Origin: Atopsyche davidsoni
Taxonomy: Eukaryota; Arthropoda; Insecta; Trichoptera; Hydrobiosidae
NCBI GenBank assembly: GCA_022113835.1
Contig: JAILWY010000028.1
Location: 3,472,001-3,536,000, forward strand
Length of the DNA stretch: 64,000 nt
Reading direction: 5' to 3'
Part shown: piece after piece, positions 25,205 to 36,690 of the stretch
How the letters are laid out: every line of letters starts with the position of its first letter
How positions within the stretch are numbered: position 1 is the first letter of the stretch
Program-made: the position numbers and the translations under genes
Notes under the pieces: generated by a model
What the model was told of the DNA's origin: nothing
The model's input: the letters and a program-made list of their open reading frames with translations, nothing else
Databases searched by the model: none

Positions 25205-25690
25205 CAGGTTTTAACGATAATATTTATGAGGGGTGCAAGGAATGGACCCCAATCAACAATATTAAAATATTATATTCTCTTAATCCTAAAGTAAGATTTA
25301 CTAAATTGATCATTTACAGCTATTATCAATATTACTGAGGGGTGAAAGGAATGGACTCTAATTAACCATATTAAAATTTTATGTACTCTTAATCCTAAAG
25401 TAAAAATTACAAAACAACGAAATTGATTGTGTACAGCTAATATCAATATTACTGAGGGGTGAAAGAAATGGATTATTTTTTTATAATCCTAAATTAAGAT
25501 TTACTAAATTGATCATTTACAGCTGTTATCAATATTACTGAGGGGTGAAAGGAATGGACTCTAATTAACCATATTAAAATTTTATGTACTCTTAATCCTA
25601 AAGTGAAATTTACAAAATCATCCAAATTGATTGTTTACAGTTATTATCAAATTTACTGAGGGGCGAAATACTAATTATGATTTTATTTTG
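25205..25690. repeat. Tandem array, about five units of 87-120 bp
   Basis: The phrase ACTGAGGGGTGAAAGGAATG, with small changes, recurs at about 25225, 25333, 25450, 25537 and 25657. Intervening shared blocks are TCTTAATCCTAAAGTAA, AATTGATCATTTACAGC and TATTATCAATATT. Unit length varies because of internal deletions (the 87-bp unit). Non-coding. Confidence 0.85.
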
Positions 25691-26126
25691 CGACCTATCT
25701 CATTTAGAAAAAGCACACGCGTCGAATAATAATATATAAATACAGTCGGCTCACCCCCGAGATCAAGCCGTCATGCATTGATTGATATGTGCGCCGAAAA
25801 ATAAGCATGGCGCCCAAGATGGCCGCCGCTTTTTGCTTTCGCGATAATTACAAATGCAAAATGGCGGGCGCCGCCGCTTCTTGTGTTTCGCAATTAAGTT
25901 TGCAACTTAATGAGGGAGGAGGCCCCGCCATTCGCGAGGCTTTTTTTTTCAATTTGGGAAATATTTTTTAATTGAAATTTTTCATGGTAAAGTCCCTTTC
26001 GTTTTGTAATTTTTTTACGCTCAATGCTTCAATACACTTATAACATTTATAAAACGCTATTTATTATTTTTAAATAGTTGAAGAATTAGTAAAATCTTTA
26101 AGGCAGTTGCTCCCAGCCTTTTAATT

Positions 26127-26156
26127 GCCTCTGGTGTCCAACCGGACACCAGAGGC
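26127..26156. repeat. Perfect 13-bp stem hairpin
   Basis: GCCTCTGGTGTCC and GGACACCAGAGGC are perfect complements around a four-base loop. It sits at the left edge of the dispersed repeat copy starting near 26165; the equivalent place in the other copy is diverged. It may be the tip or terminal structure of that element. Confidence 0.8.
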
Positions 26157-26164
26157 AGTCCATT

Positions 26165-26640
26165 ACCTGGCGAAATCGTGTCATTTAATTAATTTAATTG
26201 ACACTTTATTTTTCTATATCGAAATTTGATTTTTTTACAGAGTATTTAAAAAACTGTAAATTATATTTACTTATTTTTTATTATTTAATTAACGCCCATT
26301 TTCAGGGTAAAATAAAATCTTGAAGATGTTGAAAAATTGGATGAAATGACGACTTTTCAAAACCAAAGTTTGTTAATGATTTTTCTTTTTTAATTTTTTA
26401 AATTAAAAGACGCACATGGTTTATATTAAATCTTTTAATACCAATTGAAAAAAAGACTTTTAAATATTTAGGATTCTTGGAAAATGTACCGGACGAATCT
26501 CCAAATTCCTACACTTCAATTGGAAAAACACATATTTTTCATATTAATAGTAAATTTATAAGAAATAAAAATATATTGTTCTCGGAAGAAGGGATGTATC
26601 AAACTTTTTGCATTTAAATTTTTTTGATTGGTGCAGTCGA
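26165..26640. repeat. Dispersed repeat, copy 2 (pair with 1975-2445)
   Basis: Colinear with the first copy. Shared blocks include GTCATTTAATTAATTTAATT (one or two changes), CATTTTCAGGGTAAAATAAA and GACGACTTTTCAAAACCAAA. This copy has extra substitutions and small indels. Confidence 0.8.
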
Positions 26641-26853
26641 CTTTTCGCAAAACGGACTATAAAATGATCAAAAAAACTCGATTATGGAACCTAGACCCTT
26701 AAGAGATAGTATAAAACAAACAAGAGAACTTAAGTTTATTTAATGCACGCATCCTATTGTTACTAAGAGCAGAAGCTAGTTATTATGTATTATATTTCAG
26801 GTCTTAAAGAAATAATTAAATTTAATTACCTACCTCATGACTGAACTTAACAG

Positions 26854-27036
26854 TTATGCAGCGACATAACCGACAATACTTTTTATAGCAGCTTCAGATC
26901 TTCCATCCGGTAAAAATAATAACCCCAACAGCTCAATCCAGAGTTTGCCTTTTGCTTCTGCTGTCGACATTATCTTCAGAGCCATTAGTTCGTAAATGGG
27001 TTTTTCTATTAAGGTATTAAGTGACTTCACATTCAT
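26854..27036 (-). CDS. Uncertain small ORF, divergent from pen-2
   Basis: A 60-codon minus-strand frame starting with ATG at 27036. It reads MNVKSLNTLIEKPIYELMAL and continues with TAEAKGKLWIELLGLL and DGRSEAAIKS. The composition looks more protein-like than neighbouring frames and faintly resembles a zeste/Myb-SANT-type DNA-binding segment, but this is only an impression. The last residues run into a GTCGGTTATGTCGCTGC repeat core, so the true end is either spliced earlier or lost. It lies 510 bp upstream of pen-2 and points away from it. It could be a first exon, a gene fragment or chance. Confidence 0.25.
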   Translation of the reverse strand: MNVKSLNTLIEKPIYELMALKIMSTAEAKGKLWIELLGLLFLPDGRSEAAIKSIVGYVAA

Positions 27037-27546
27037 TAATTATAATTTAAGTCACAAATGTTTATGTTAGGTTAAAACTTATACGATTGTTTGTTTATTT
27101 CATATAGGATTGATATACCTTCCATGTATTAGAAAACGTGATACTCAAAACAAATAACAATTTGTCTTATCTGTCAAATTGTCTCACTTTTGACCAAAGA
27201 GATGAAAGAAAATGAAAATTTTATTTTCATTTATAAAAAAAAAATTGAAAACGAACAATACATATTTAAAAAAAAATTAAATGTAATTTCATTAATTATT
27301 TTGCAATTAGATTACAGTATTTAAACCTTATAATAAATAAATAATAATCTAAAAAATATATTTAATGAGATTTTTTTTAATGGCAGCACTTATGTCAAAA
27401 CGGAGTCATTGAAGCATAGACAATTTTTCATTGTGGTAACATTATAGTTCTTGTCAAAGCTGTCATTTCGTTTCATTTAGTAAACAGCGATATTCGTTAA
27501 ATGCATTTACATTGTTTGTAATAATTAATATCGATTAAATAATAAA

Positions 27547-28322
27547 ATGGATATAACACGTGTTCCAAACGATCAAAAATTATACCTGAGCAAAGTATAT
27601 TTTCGAGGTTGGTAAACATTTTCACGAATAAGATGTAATTTTTTTCTAGGCACACACATCCTTAATAAATCATTTATAATGATTTTATGTTTTAATGTTT
27701 ATAGTTGGCTTCCTTTGCTTGCCATTTGTATGGGCCGTGAATGCCTGTTGGTTCTATGACGAAGCCTTCAATAAACCACCGTATGATGAACAACCACAGA
27801 TTAAAAAATGTGAGTAACGATGTTAATGATTATTTTTTTATGTAATGTAAAAATATAATAATCATGATTAAATCAAGACAAGAACATTTTTATTGATTGA
27901 ATTATTTTTTTGTCAGTGGTGGGTTCTGACGCATCAATATGTTTGAACTCTCACATGAAGTATACAGAATTCCCATTTATATATTTTTAATAATTAAAGA
28001 CGCCTAATCTATATGTGCATGGTCAGCGAATTGATGTTGTAGATCTTGTGAATTGTATATATCAACAGTGTGTGATAATCTATGAACATTTCATACTTAT
28101 TATAGTATGGTTATATTTACAGATTTTTTTTGGCATTTGGATATGTTCATGATTGACTAAATTAAAATTTTTCCTTTGGCAGATGTGAAGATGTCGGCTA
28201 TCGGTGCAGCAGTTTGGTTGGTGGCCGCCTTATCGTGGCTGGTCGTGTTTGAGCTGTACCGCGCAGAGTGGGGCTACTTGGGCGATGAACTTAGTTTTAT
28301 AATTCCGAGAGGAAGGCAGTAG
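27547..28322 (+). CDS. pen-2: Gamma-secretase subunit PEN-2
   Basis: Three exons, 27547-27607, 27705-27809 and 28183-28322, join in phase 1/phase 1 to a 101-codon protein, the same length as human PEN-2. The product is the small membrane subunit of gamma-secretase, needed with presenilin, nicastrin and APH-1 for cleavage of Notch and other membrane stubs. Recognised features: an N-terminal charged start ([19 protein letters not shown]), the first hydrophobic segment with [33 protein letters not shown] in the loop, the second segment [19 protein letters not shown], and a C-terminal [19 protein letters not shown] that matches the family's conserved tail (W-G-x-x-x-D-x-x-S-F). The start ATG is the first in the open frame. 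The first intron uses GTTGGT, a weaker donor than the usual GTAAGT; the alternative GTAAAC four bases later breaks the frame. AATAAA at 28522 is a candidate polyadenylation signal. Confidence 0.95.
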
Positions 28323-29409
28323 ATACTTCATTTATTCCATTCAACATGACTATTGAGTATTATTTTGTTTTTTTTATAAACTCAAATATATATATGAACT
28401 ATGTATTTCACTATGAAGTTCATACTTTAAAAATATTAAGAACTTATTTTGTAGTACTCCCTAATATAAATTTAACAAAAAACCAATTGATTTAAGAGAC
28501 CGCCCAAACATTTATGAATCAAATAAACAAGGAATTTTCAAAAGTTTAGATTTTACATATCATTGTGCCTAGTGATGCTTTTTAATTTTCAAGTGGTGCA
28601 TATTCTTTTGAGTAACATTAAAAATTTATAATATATTGTAAATTTAATAGGCATTGGTCCTATAAGTCTCAATAGGGCTTGTGGACTTGTCCAAATGTAC
28701 GTTGTCTCTCAGCTCAATTAGCTTTTTGTCATATTTATTTATTTATAAGTCAAAACTAATTGATTCCTCTTGTAAATGTTTGTATGTTGAAAATTGACGA
28801 CTGAATTCAGTGTGATTTGGTTGTTTTATTTTAAAAAGTAATTAGTGTAATGAAAGTGAGACTCACACCCGCCAGTTGCCTTATTGCAGTCTGTCTAGAA
28901 TGTCCGTGAAATAATTAGATGTTGTTTACACAGCTAAAAATATCAAAGAGATAAAAACTATAAATGTTGAAACCAGTAAATTAATACACGAGGTCTTGCA
29001 ATATTTTATGTATAACTCTTTTTTTTTTTTTAGTTTTTCAAGATAGTGGCATACGTACATTTTGTATTTTTAATTTAATGCTATACCAAGATTGAGTGCA
29101 GAGGATTATTGGTTTAATTTTTCATGATGGTAATTTAGGAATCGTTCTAAACTAATGTTTTCATTTTTTAATTAAACCGCCACAAATGGCAATAATTTAT
29201 GTTAATAAAAATATTATATAATAAAGAAGTCATTTTCCAAAATCTTTCATTTTTTTTTACTTCCCAAGTCATCTGCAATAAATCTAAACATATTTACAAC
29301 AGTAATTTCAAAATGAAAAATTCATAAAAACTGAAATTAAAACCTTCATAAATCAATTATAAACAAAAAAATTGTGAAAATATTATAGTTATTTTGTCCT
29401 CTTCATACT

Positions 29410-29446
<37 letters not shown>

Positions 29447-29477
29447 ATATTTCAATTCTTTGTAAGATGTACGTATT
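28323..29477. other. pen-2 3' region and spacer
   Basis: AT-rich with no open gene. Several AATAAA-type signals occur. An (AT)n microsatellite lies at 29413-29442. Confidence 0.6.
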
Positions 29478-29712
29478 CAATATTTTTGCCAGGGTACTTG
29501 GTGGAATTCCATTTTAATTTATAAAATAAAATACTTTTGTGATTTTTTTGCTTTAATTTTATTGGTGACCAATTTCGCCAATCATTCACGTTGGCATTAT
29601 CAAACTTAACATTACTCAGTTTGATAATGTCAACACGAAAGGTTGGCGAAACCAGTAACCAATAGAATTATTCATGTGGAAAAATCACAAAAGTATTTTA
29701 TTAAAAAAAAAA
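29478..29712. mobile_element. Foldback repeat family, copy d
   Basis: Begins ATTCAATATTTTTGCCAGGG and carries GTACTTGGTGGAATTCCATT, then CGTTGGCATTATCAAACTTA, and the mirrored GTTTGATAATGTCAACACG and GGTTGGCGAAACCAGTAACC. More diverged than copies b and c. Confidence 0.85.
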
Positions 29713-30283
29713 AAAGTTAAATGTACATCATATTTGACATATCTTGCAAAAGACCAAAACCACCTGTGGTGTAAAAATTCATGTTGGAAGATAGTACTGA
29801 GATCACTGAGTTCGTATAAATACAAATCGGTTTTTTTTTAAACTAATAATCAACAAAAATTTGGCGCGTGTGGTATTCAAAACCACACTAACACTGTTGT
29901 CAATAAATTCCTGCAAGTGAACATCCAAAAAGTGCCACTCTCGAGCAAGCAAAAAAAAAACTACAAACATGGGTTGCTTTATCTAGCAAGAGACATCACC
30001 TCTAAAGGGATCTCAAAGAAAACAACTTAACGATGAATATATAATTACACAAATAAATAAATACAAGAAAATCCTCGAGATGTAAACATAAATAATATTT
30101 CTGAATTAAATTTCAAATAGGACCCATGCTATATTTACTTTAAAGGTGAAAAGTTCCAAGCCACACCTTGAAAATTATGTACTGTAAATAAATAAAATGA
30201 TTAACTCAGACGCAGCCTTAGTGTACGAAGAATTTGGCACTCACTCATTTTAAAAGTTTTTTTTATAATAATTTCTCAAACCA

Positions 30284-30694
30284 TCATTCATCATTATCTT
30301 CTATCGTCACATTCTCTTCAGAACTAACACTCAGTGACTTCTCATCCCCTTCGCCTTCCCTCGGAGACCGCAACTCTTTGACATATCCAAACTCCACAAG
30401 GTGATCTTCCATTTTCTTCATCTGATATGACATTGCTTCTAGCAGATCTTTATACTGGTCTATCTGGTCTATACTGTTAGAATTTATCTGTTTGTTTTCT
30501 TCTAGGAGATCTGATAGCGACGATTCGATATCCTGAAGCTCTTCGAGCAACTTGGTCATAAATGTCACTGAAGATTTCGACACTTCCGACGTCGATATAG
30601 AAAAGATACATTTGGATTTTTGATCTAATATTTTTTCCAATGCTCGAATTTCAGCTTCTATGCCATCGGCATGTTTTTTTAAGCGAGTAAACAT
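30284..30694 (-). CDS. Coiled-coil protein, possibly SKA3-like
   Basis: An open frame of 136 codons starts with ATG directly after a good acceptor (TTTCTAGCCCACAG|ATG). It is rich in E, K, L and S and predicted by eye to be coiled coil over most of residues 1-110, with an acidic, serine-rich tail. The layout F-x-x-x-L-x-x-x-A ... I-x-x-L-x-x-x-L near the N-terminus, and MEDHLVEFGY at about residues 95-104, resemble the N-terminal region of SKA3, a subunit of the spindle- and kinetochore-associated complex, where a similar helix ends in K(Y/F)GY. The SKA3 match is by memory of the family pattern and is moderate at best; human SKA3 is about three times longer. A minus-strand segment at 31104-31320 ending at a GTAAGT donor (around 31104) may be a non-coding first exon: its frame has a stop in the phase needed for coding continuity. 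Confidence 0.6.
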   Translation of the reverse strand: MFTRLKKHADGIEAEIRALEKILDQKSKCIFSISTSEVSKSSVTFMTKLLEELQDIESSLSDLLEENKQINSNSIDQIDQYKDLLEAMSYQMKKMEDHLVEFGYVKELRSPREGEGDEKSLSVSSEENVTIEDNDE

Positions 30695-30719
30695 CTGTGG
30701 GCTAGAAATAGAATAATAA

Positions 30720-33700
30720 AATATTAGTTCTTTGAAACATAAAACATTAAATTTTCATCTGATATTGGATAATTTTGAAAGATTTGAATCATTTAAACCC
30801 TAGATATGATTGGAGTGCAGAGTTTTGCATCCCTTTGATCTTTTTAAAACTTTTTTACTAAGACAGTAGGAATCTATTGTATATTTAACGATTTTTAAAT
30901 TTACGTCAATTAACCTAAAAATTTAGAACTGTGAGAACATATGGACTTTTAGTTGGTATTATTTGGTAATTATATAAATCTGTATTCAACTCAATATCAC
31001 CTGATGTTCATGTAAAAATAAGTTATTGACATAAACGTTTCACACCAATAAGAATAAGTATTCATTCTTATTTTTGTTCAATTCATCTAAACGGTAAGTA
31101 CTTACGTTTTTTTGTTTTTTTCACAGTATTTTTCGACTGCTTTTTGATTAACCGATACTCAAAAGTTGGTGATTTTAAAATGTTACTCCCAGTCTGATAA
31201 CTGGTTAAATGAGCAATTAGCTCGATGTTTTGTAAAAAGTAGTGACAAAATATTACGATGAATACAATTAGTTCATACAATTTAGATTCCAAATATACAA
31301 AACAATTTTCACAAAATCAAATAACTTCCAAATATGAATCTCAACGTCTGTTCCATGTTCAAATAAATTCACATGTCAGATGTCAATTCGTTTTGTGGCT
31401 ACAAAGTGTATAACTTTTAAGTTATATAAAAGTACACGCTAACAAAAAAAAAAATTTAAAGTAAAATATAAATGGTTGATACTAGAGAAAAAATAATTAA
31501 TTTTTTTTAAATTTCACAAATTAACAGAATACTAACATATATAAAAAAGCTCAAAAATATTTATTCTGTCTAAAATATAAAATAAATTGTTTTAAGGTAA
31601 AATTTATGAAATATCAATTCGAGCTTTTAAAGTAATTCGATCTCATTAAATGCATTTACAGTAATACTTTTTGCCACAGTATTAATATTTTTTATTAAAT
31701 TTAGCCTTACAAATAAACATCAAAAATATTGTAACAAAGCATTGTCTATGGAAGTCTGTCAAATTTTGATTTCAACATTGTTTGCTGTTTGTTTTTTCGG
31801 GCAAATAATTTCACATTATAATATTCTTACGATAAATATTGAGAATAAACATTGAATTTAATAATATTTTTATTTAAAAAATATATATAATGCATTTTTC
31901 AACGGCCAAAATGGTGTTTTAAATTATAAAAATATTTCAGAATAAAGTTTTTGCTGTAGTATTGAATTTATCCTGCAAGAGCTAACTTGAAATTTGTGTC
32001 AGTCTCGGTGTTAAAAAAAGGACAAATGCGGATTTAAGGTATGTTTATTCACATTTCCAAAAGAATGGTTTATCTTATCAACATGGCCGTTTAGTATTTA
32101 TTACTTCAGCCCTTTATAAAACCGAAATTTTTTCGACACAGTTTTATGCTATATTACGTCATAATTACTTATAACCGTAAAGCCACAACTCATGCTTAAG
32201 TACTTAACCAGATCAAGTACTTATATTTGATTCTGATTTATATTTAAAGTAAAATCGACACAAGAAAAACCAAGCAACGTAACCGGTAAATTGATTAATC
32301 GATTTACTGACATAGTTTTTTTTTTAGAGTAATCCTGACCTCACCGATACGAAGAAAATCGAATACAATACGGTTACCGAATATTTCTGAATATAAAAGA
32401 CAAATAAATTATTTTCAATACATAACACGCAGTTTATAATGTGAAATGTGTTTCAAATGTCTTTGAAAGTCTCCATGTTTGGCTTTCTATTAAATTATTT
32501 TTGCTGCTCGAATATAACTTTAATATAAAACAGCATAAGTTTTAGAAATATTCTGCTTAATTCTGGCTCAATCAGTGGCTCTTTAAAGCCAGTGGAGATC
32601 AGTTATTTAGTTTTTGTGATGTCTACCGTCACAGTCCTTGTGACAATATGGCACGAGCGACCATCAAGATGAATCTAAGATGGGACTATAACCAGCATTT
32701 TTTATATATTTTAAATACAAAAATATATACAGCACGTGTTACTAATCGCGTGAAACAATTTTTTCAACATTAGTCAATACTTAGTGTTTGTATTTTCTTC
32801 GTTTTTCGTCACACTTGCATATGTCTAAACACATGGCGTAATAAACATTTTTTTTAAACTTTTAATCAACAAAAAAATATGTCCATTCAGAAACTTCAGG
32901 GACAGCCAGTGGTAGATATTTCGTTGTCGTTTATATAACACATATATTATGTTTAAGGTACTTATTTTTATTTATTGGTATTATTATCTGTTTATACGAT
33001 CTCGTTTTCCAATAGTAAAAATTCAATTTAAAAAAAAAACTTCTTACTTAATACCTAACCTTACCTTCTAAATTAAGGTTGGTGTGTGTGAAACCTACAC
33101 AACAGCTATTTTGTAGTGTAAGCCTTTAAAATTTATTTCTATAATTTTCACTAGCAAATTATTTTTTAATAGCATATACAGGTGATTCCAAACTTCTTAC
33201 AGACATTTTAACCTGTCATTTTTTTTTATCTGCTTCTACTCAAAATCAATTAAACTTGTGGTCCAACAGGTAAAATAAACATGCCTTCTATGCTGGGCAC
33301 TGATATGAAATATCTGCTTTGAATCACTCTGTATATGTAATCTCTAGGGATGTGATTCGCTGGGTCATATTTTTAACGCTTTAGAAACGCTTTAAATGAC
33401 GATGGCAATGGAGAACTCCTGAAACCAGTCCTTGGTCCTTTCCGGATGTTTGTGAACGCAGATTTGATCCACTGCCGATTAGACGGGAGCGATGTAAGAA
33501 TAAATATTTGTGTAGGTAATAGAAGAGAAAGCTGTTATGCTATTAAGCAGTAATGGTTATTCACTTGTATACATGAAGTACACTACAAAAAAAAATAACC
33601 CAACCAATGTACCTGCAATCGTTTTACAATTACCAATGTAAATTATAAATAGTTATTTAAAATGTAAATTTATGTTGCCAACAGATTGAAACGCGTTTTT

Positions 33701-33826
33701 AAAGTGCATCAATAAAAAGAGACTGCTTTAAAGCTTAGTATGATTAAAATCTACAAATTAATTATTTCTTAATGCTTTATAATCTTTCGCGTGTCTGCGA
33801 TAAAAAAAATGCTATGTATTAAAATA
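30720..33826. other. No coding gene recognised
   Basis: AT-rich. Contains the possible 5' exon of the coiled-coil gene (about 31104-31320). The rest shows no conserved motif, and no open frame of note. Confidence 0.5.
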
Positions 33827-33998
33827 ATAGTATATTCAACATAATAAAATACTTGAGGGATTTTTCGACGGGTTAATTTTTATTGGTGACCGGTTTCGCC
33901 AATCTTTCACGTTGGCACGATCGAACTGAGTTTATTATATTCAAAATATCAAAATGGATTTCCACCAAGTACTCTGCATTGAAAATGCATTGAATATT
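33827..33998. mobile_element. Foldback repeat family, copy e
   Basis: Has AATAAAATACTTGAGGGATT, GTGACCGGTTTCGCCAATCT, TTTCACGTTGGCACGATCGA and CCACCAAGTACTCT. The central inverted part is shortened. It is followed at 34018 by a repeat fragment related to 18689 (CGGCGTTTCGGTCCCCGTGC). Confidence 0.85.
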
Positions 33999-35509
33999 TA
34001 AATAGTATATTCAACGGCGTTTCGGTCCCCGTGCCGGTTACCATCTTCGTGGATACCATCTCAAGGGGAGTTATGTGCACATCAACGCCCCCCCAAAGCC
34101 TACGAACACACCTCAACGACTTGTTATATAGATCGAGTAATTGTTGATATATACAGTGTGTACCGCAAATCGTACGGATTGAAATACGCTGTATTGGATT
34201 TAACGTTTCAGCATCCAGATGTGTAACATTTTTGTCTTATTTTTCTATGGGGCTTTGCATGGGTTGGCGTGATGTATTTTTTTTTTTCGTGCCTTTCGCC
34301 TCGTTCCTTCCGTTGGGACCACGCCCTGTGCCTGCAAAGAGTTAATGCGAAAAAAAAACCGAATAAATTTACAAGCAACGCGAGACACGTCCCAGTATGT
34401 GAGATGCGAACGCCTGGGCCGGTTTGATAGGCTCCAATTAGTGCTGTGGACTTGAGATCAGTGCAATGGTGAGTTAAATCTGGTTAATTTTCTATTTAAT
34501 TATTTATTTTACTTTCTTTTTTGTATCATAAAAAAATTGTGAAAATTTGAATAGCGTTATTTTCACGTGTTTGTGTAAACGCGTGACGATACAGAGCGTG
34601 GTAGAGAAATTAAAGAATTTCGTACGTGACTCATGGGGTCGTGTAAATAATGATTTTTAATAAACAGACTCGAGTATTAAGTAAAGCATATTAAAAAAAA
34701 TAAATTAAATGAGTATGTGTAAAATGATTGCAATTGAAAAAAGTGTTGCGACCACGTCACCGGCACCTTAAAAAATAAACACAGAATGTTACTTACTGAC
34801 AAGTATTAAAACAAACCTTATTTCTGTACTGTATACGCGGTAGTATAAAATTATTACAAAAAAAACTACTGTTGTAATAATTTCAGTCTGTGAGTCTGTC
34901 TTTATTTTTATATTTTGTATAAAAATACCAGTTATACAAGTATTAAACGAAATATCCATTTTTATATATAAAAATACTCAACAGCTCGTGTGTTTTCTGT
35001 TGGTGGACATAATGTTGTGGATTTGGTCAATTCAATACGTTATATTATATATTTTTTCTGAACAATGGCATACACGTATCAAAACATTGCGCATAATCTA
35101 TATAAACAAATGGAGAACATGTATATCTTTAATAACTGCAGGGTTAGTTTTGAACGCATTGCTGGTGCGTTTTTATTTACTCAACAGGGTGGTTAAAAAA
35201 TATTTAGAAATGTCAATTTTAATGTTGTTCAGTATCATTATTTATATGTATGCTCGTGTAACACGTTGAACTATTTTTTGAAAATATATAATCAGTACAA
35301 AACCAGTTGAATTATTTTAAAAAAATATGCTAAATTTTGGGTGCACACAGCATCGATAATATGAGTGCCAGAAAATAAACAAATTGTAATAATAAATACT
35401 TGTTGAAAATTATAATATATGCCCTGCCAGTAAAAGAAAATTTATTTTTTTATTTTATTTCGTGTAGGCTGCTTATAGCTGCCTACACGAAAATATAATA
35501 AGTCTATAT

Positions 35510-36690
35510 CTTAAAAACCTGAATTTGACACTAGATGCCAACACTTTTGTATGCGCTGTAGCAAATTATTGATATACGTGTAATTTTGAAGCTCTATTCA
35601 CAAGCTGTTAAAATCAGTCAACAATGTTTGATTTGCTTGTGAGCATCATATTTTTTCAATGATGGAAAATTTTGAAATATGGCGAAAAAAACAGCATTTG
35701 CGGGAAGTTTTTCTGGGTCACTTTTTTGCTAAGAAAACTGCAGTCTAAAGTCATCGTTTGCTCATGGGATTGCATGGCAAACATGTTTTTGCGAAAACTC
35801 AGTGTTTTGAGAGGTTTCAACGCTTTAAAAGTGGCGATTTTGACATCAAAGACAAAAACGGCCTGGATAGCCAAAAAAGTTTGAAGATGAAGAATTGGAA
35901 GCGTTACTCGATCAAGACTCGTGTCAAACACAAGAAGGGCTAGCGGAATCATTGGACCTAACTCATGCAGCCATTTCCAAGCGCCTAAAAGCATTGCGAT
36001 TCATCCAGAAGCAAGGAAATTGGGTGCCATACGAGTTGAACCCGAGAGACGTGGAAAGGCGATTTTGCATGTCTGAAATGCTGCTCGAGCGTCATAAAAA
36101 AAAGTCGTTTGTGCATCGAATTGTCACTGGCGACGGAAAATGGATGCATTAAGACAACCCAAAGAGCAAAAAATCGTATTTGAAGCCTGGCCAACCAGCC
36201 AAATCGACACCGAAAAAGAATATTCACCCTGCCAAGATATTTGGTGGGACCAGAAGGGAGTTGTGTATTATGAGCTTTTAAAACTGGGTGAAACCATTAC
36301 TGGAGAGGTGTACCAACAACATCTGAATGGAAGACCAGACACGAGACATTGATTTTCCAACATGACAGTGCTCGTCCACATGTTGCTCAACCCGTTAAAA
36401 ACTATTTGGAAAATAGCGGATGGGAAGTTCTGCCCCACCCGCCATATAGTCCAGACTTGGTGCCTTCTGACTACTTTTTGTTTCGGTCGATGCAGAATGG
36501 ACTTTCCGGAATATGCTTCACTCCAGTCCAAGGCATCAAAAATTGGCTCGATTCGTTATTCGGTTCAATAGATGACCGGTTTTTTATTGGGAAGGCATCC
36601 GCAAATTGCCAGAAAGATGGGGAAATGTTGTAACTTCCGATGGACAATACTTTGAATAACGGAATTGTTCAAGATTTTCTTAAATAGACC
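35510..36690 (+). mobile_element. Broken mariner element (mauritiana type)
   Basis: The transposase is readable in three plus-strand frames. The N-terminal part has FERFQRFKSGDFDIKDKNG (35809-35870), the helix-turn-helix part has AESLDLTHAAISKRLKAL, then NWVPYELNPRDVERRFCMSE and FVHRIVTGDGKWMH with the first catalytic D. A stop follows at 36150. Later pieces are WWDQKGVVYYELLKLGETIT, FQHDSARPHVAQPVKNYL with the second D, PHPPYSPDLVPSDYFLFRSM with the third D, and Gxx(K)LPERWGNVVTSDGQYF near the end. Motif order and wording match the Mos1/mauritiana group. All three acidic blocks survive, but stops and frame shifts make it inactive. Confidence 0.9.

Noticed and set aside
7681..27000. CRISPR arrays or bacterial-type operons
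   Set aside because: The tandem repeats have no regular short repeat/spacer structure, and the genes are intron-bearing and animal in type.
34988..35269. 93-codon hydrophobic plus-strand ORF
   Set aside because: The first codon is GTG; composition (I, L, Y, F) is what AT-rich DNA gives by chance, with no family motif or supported splice site.
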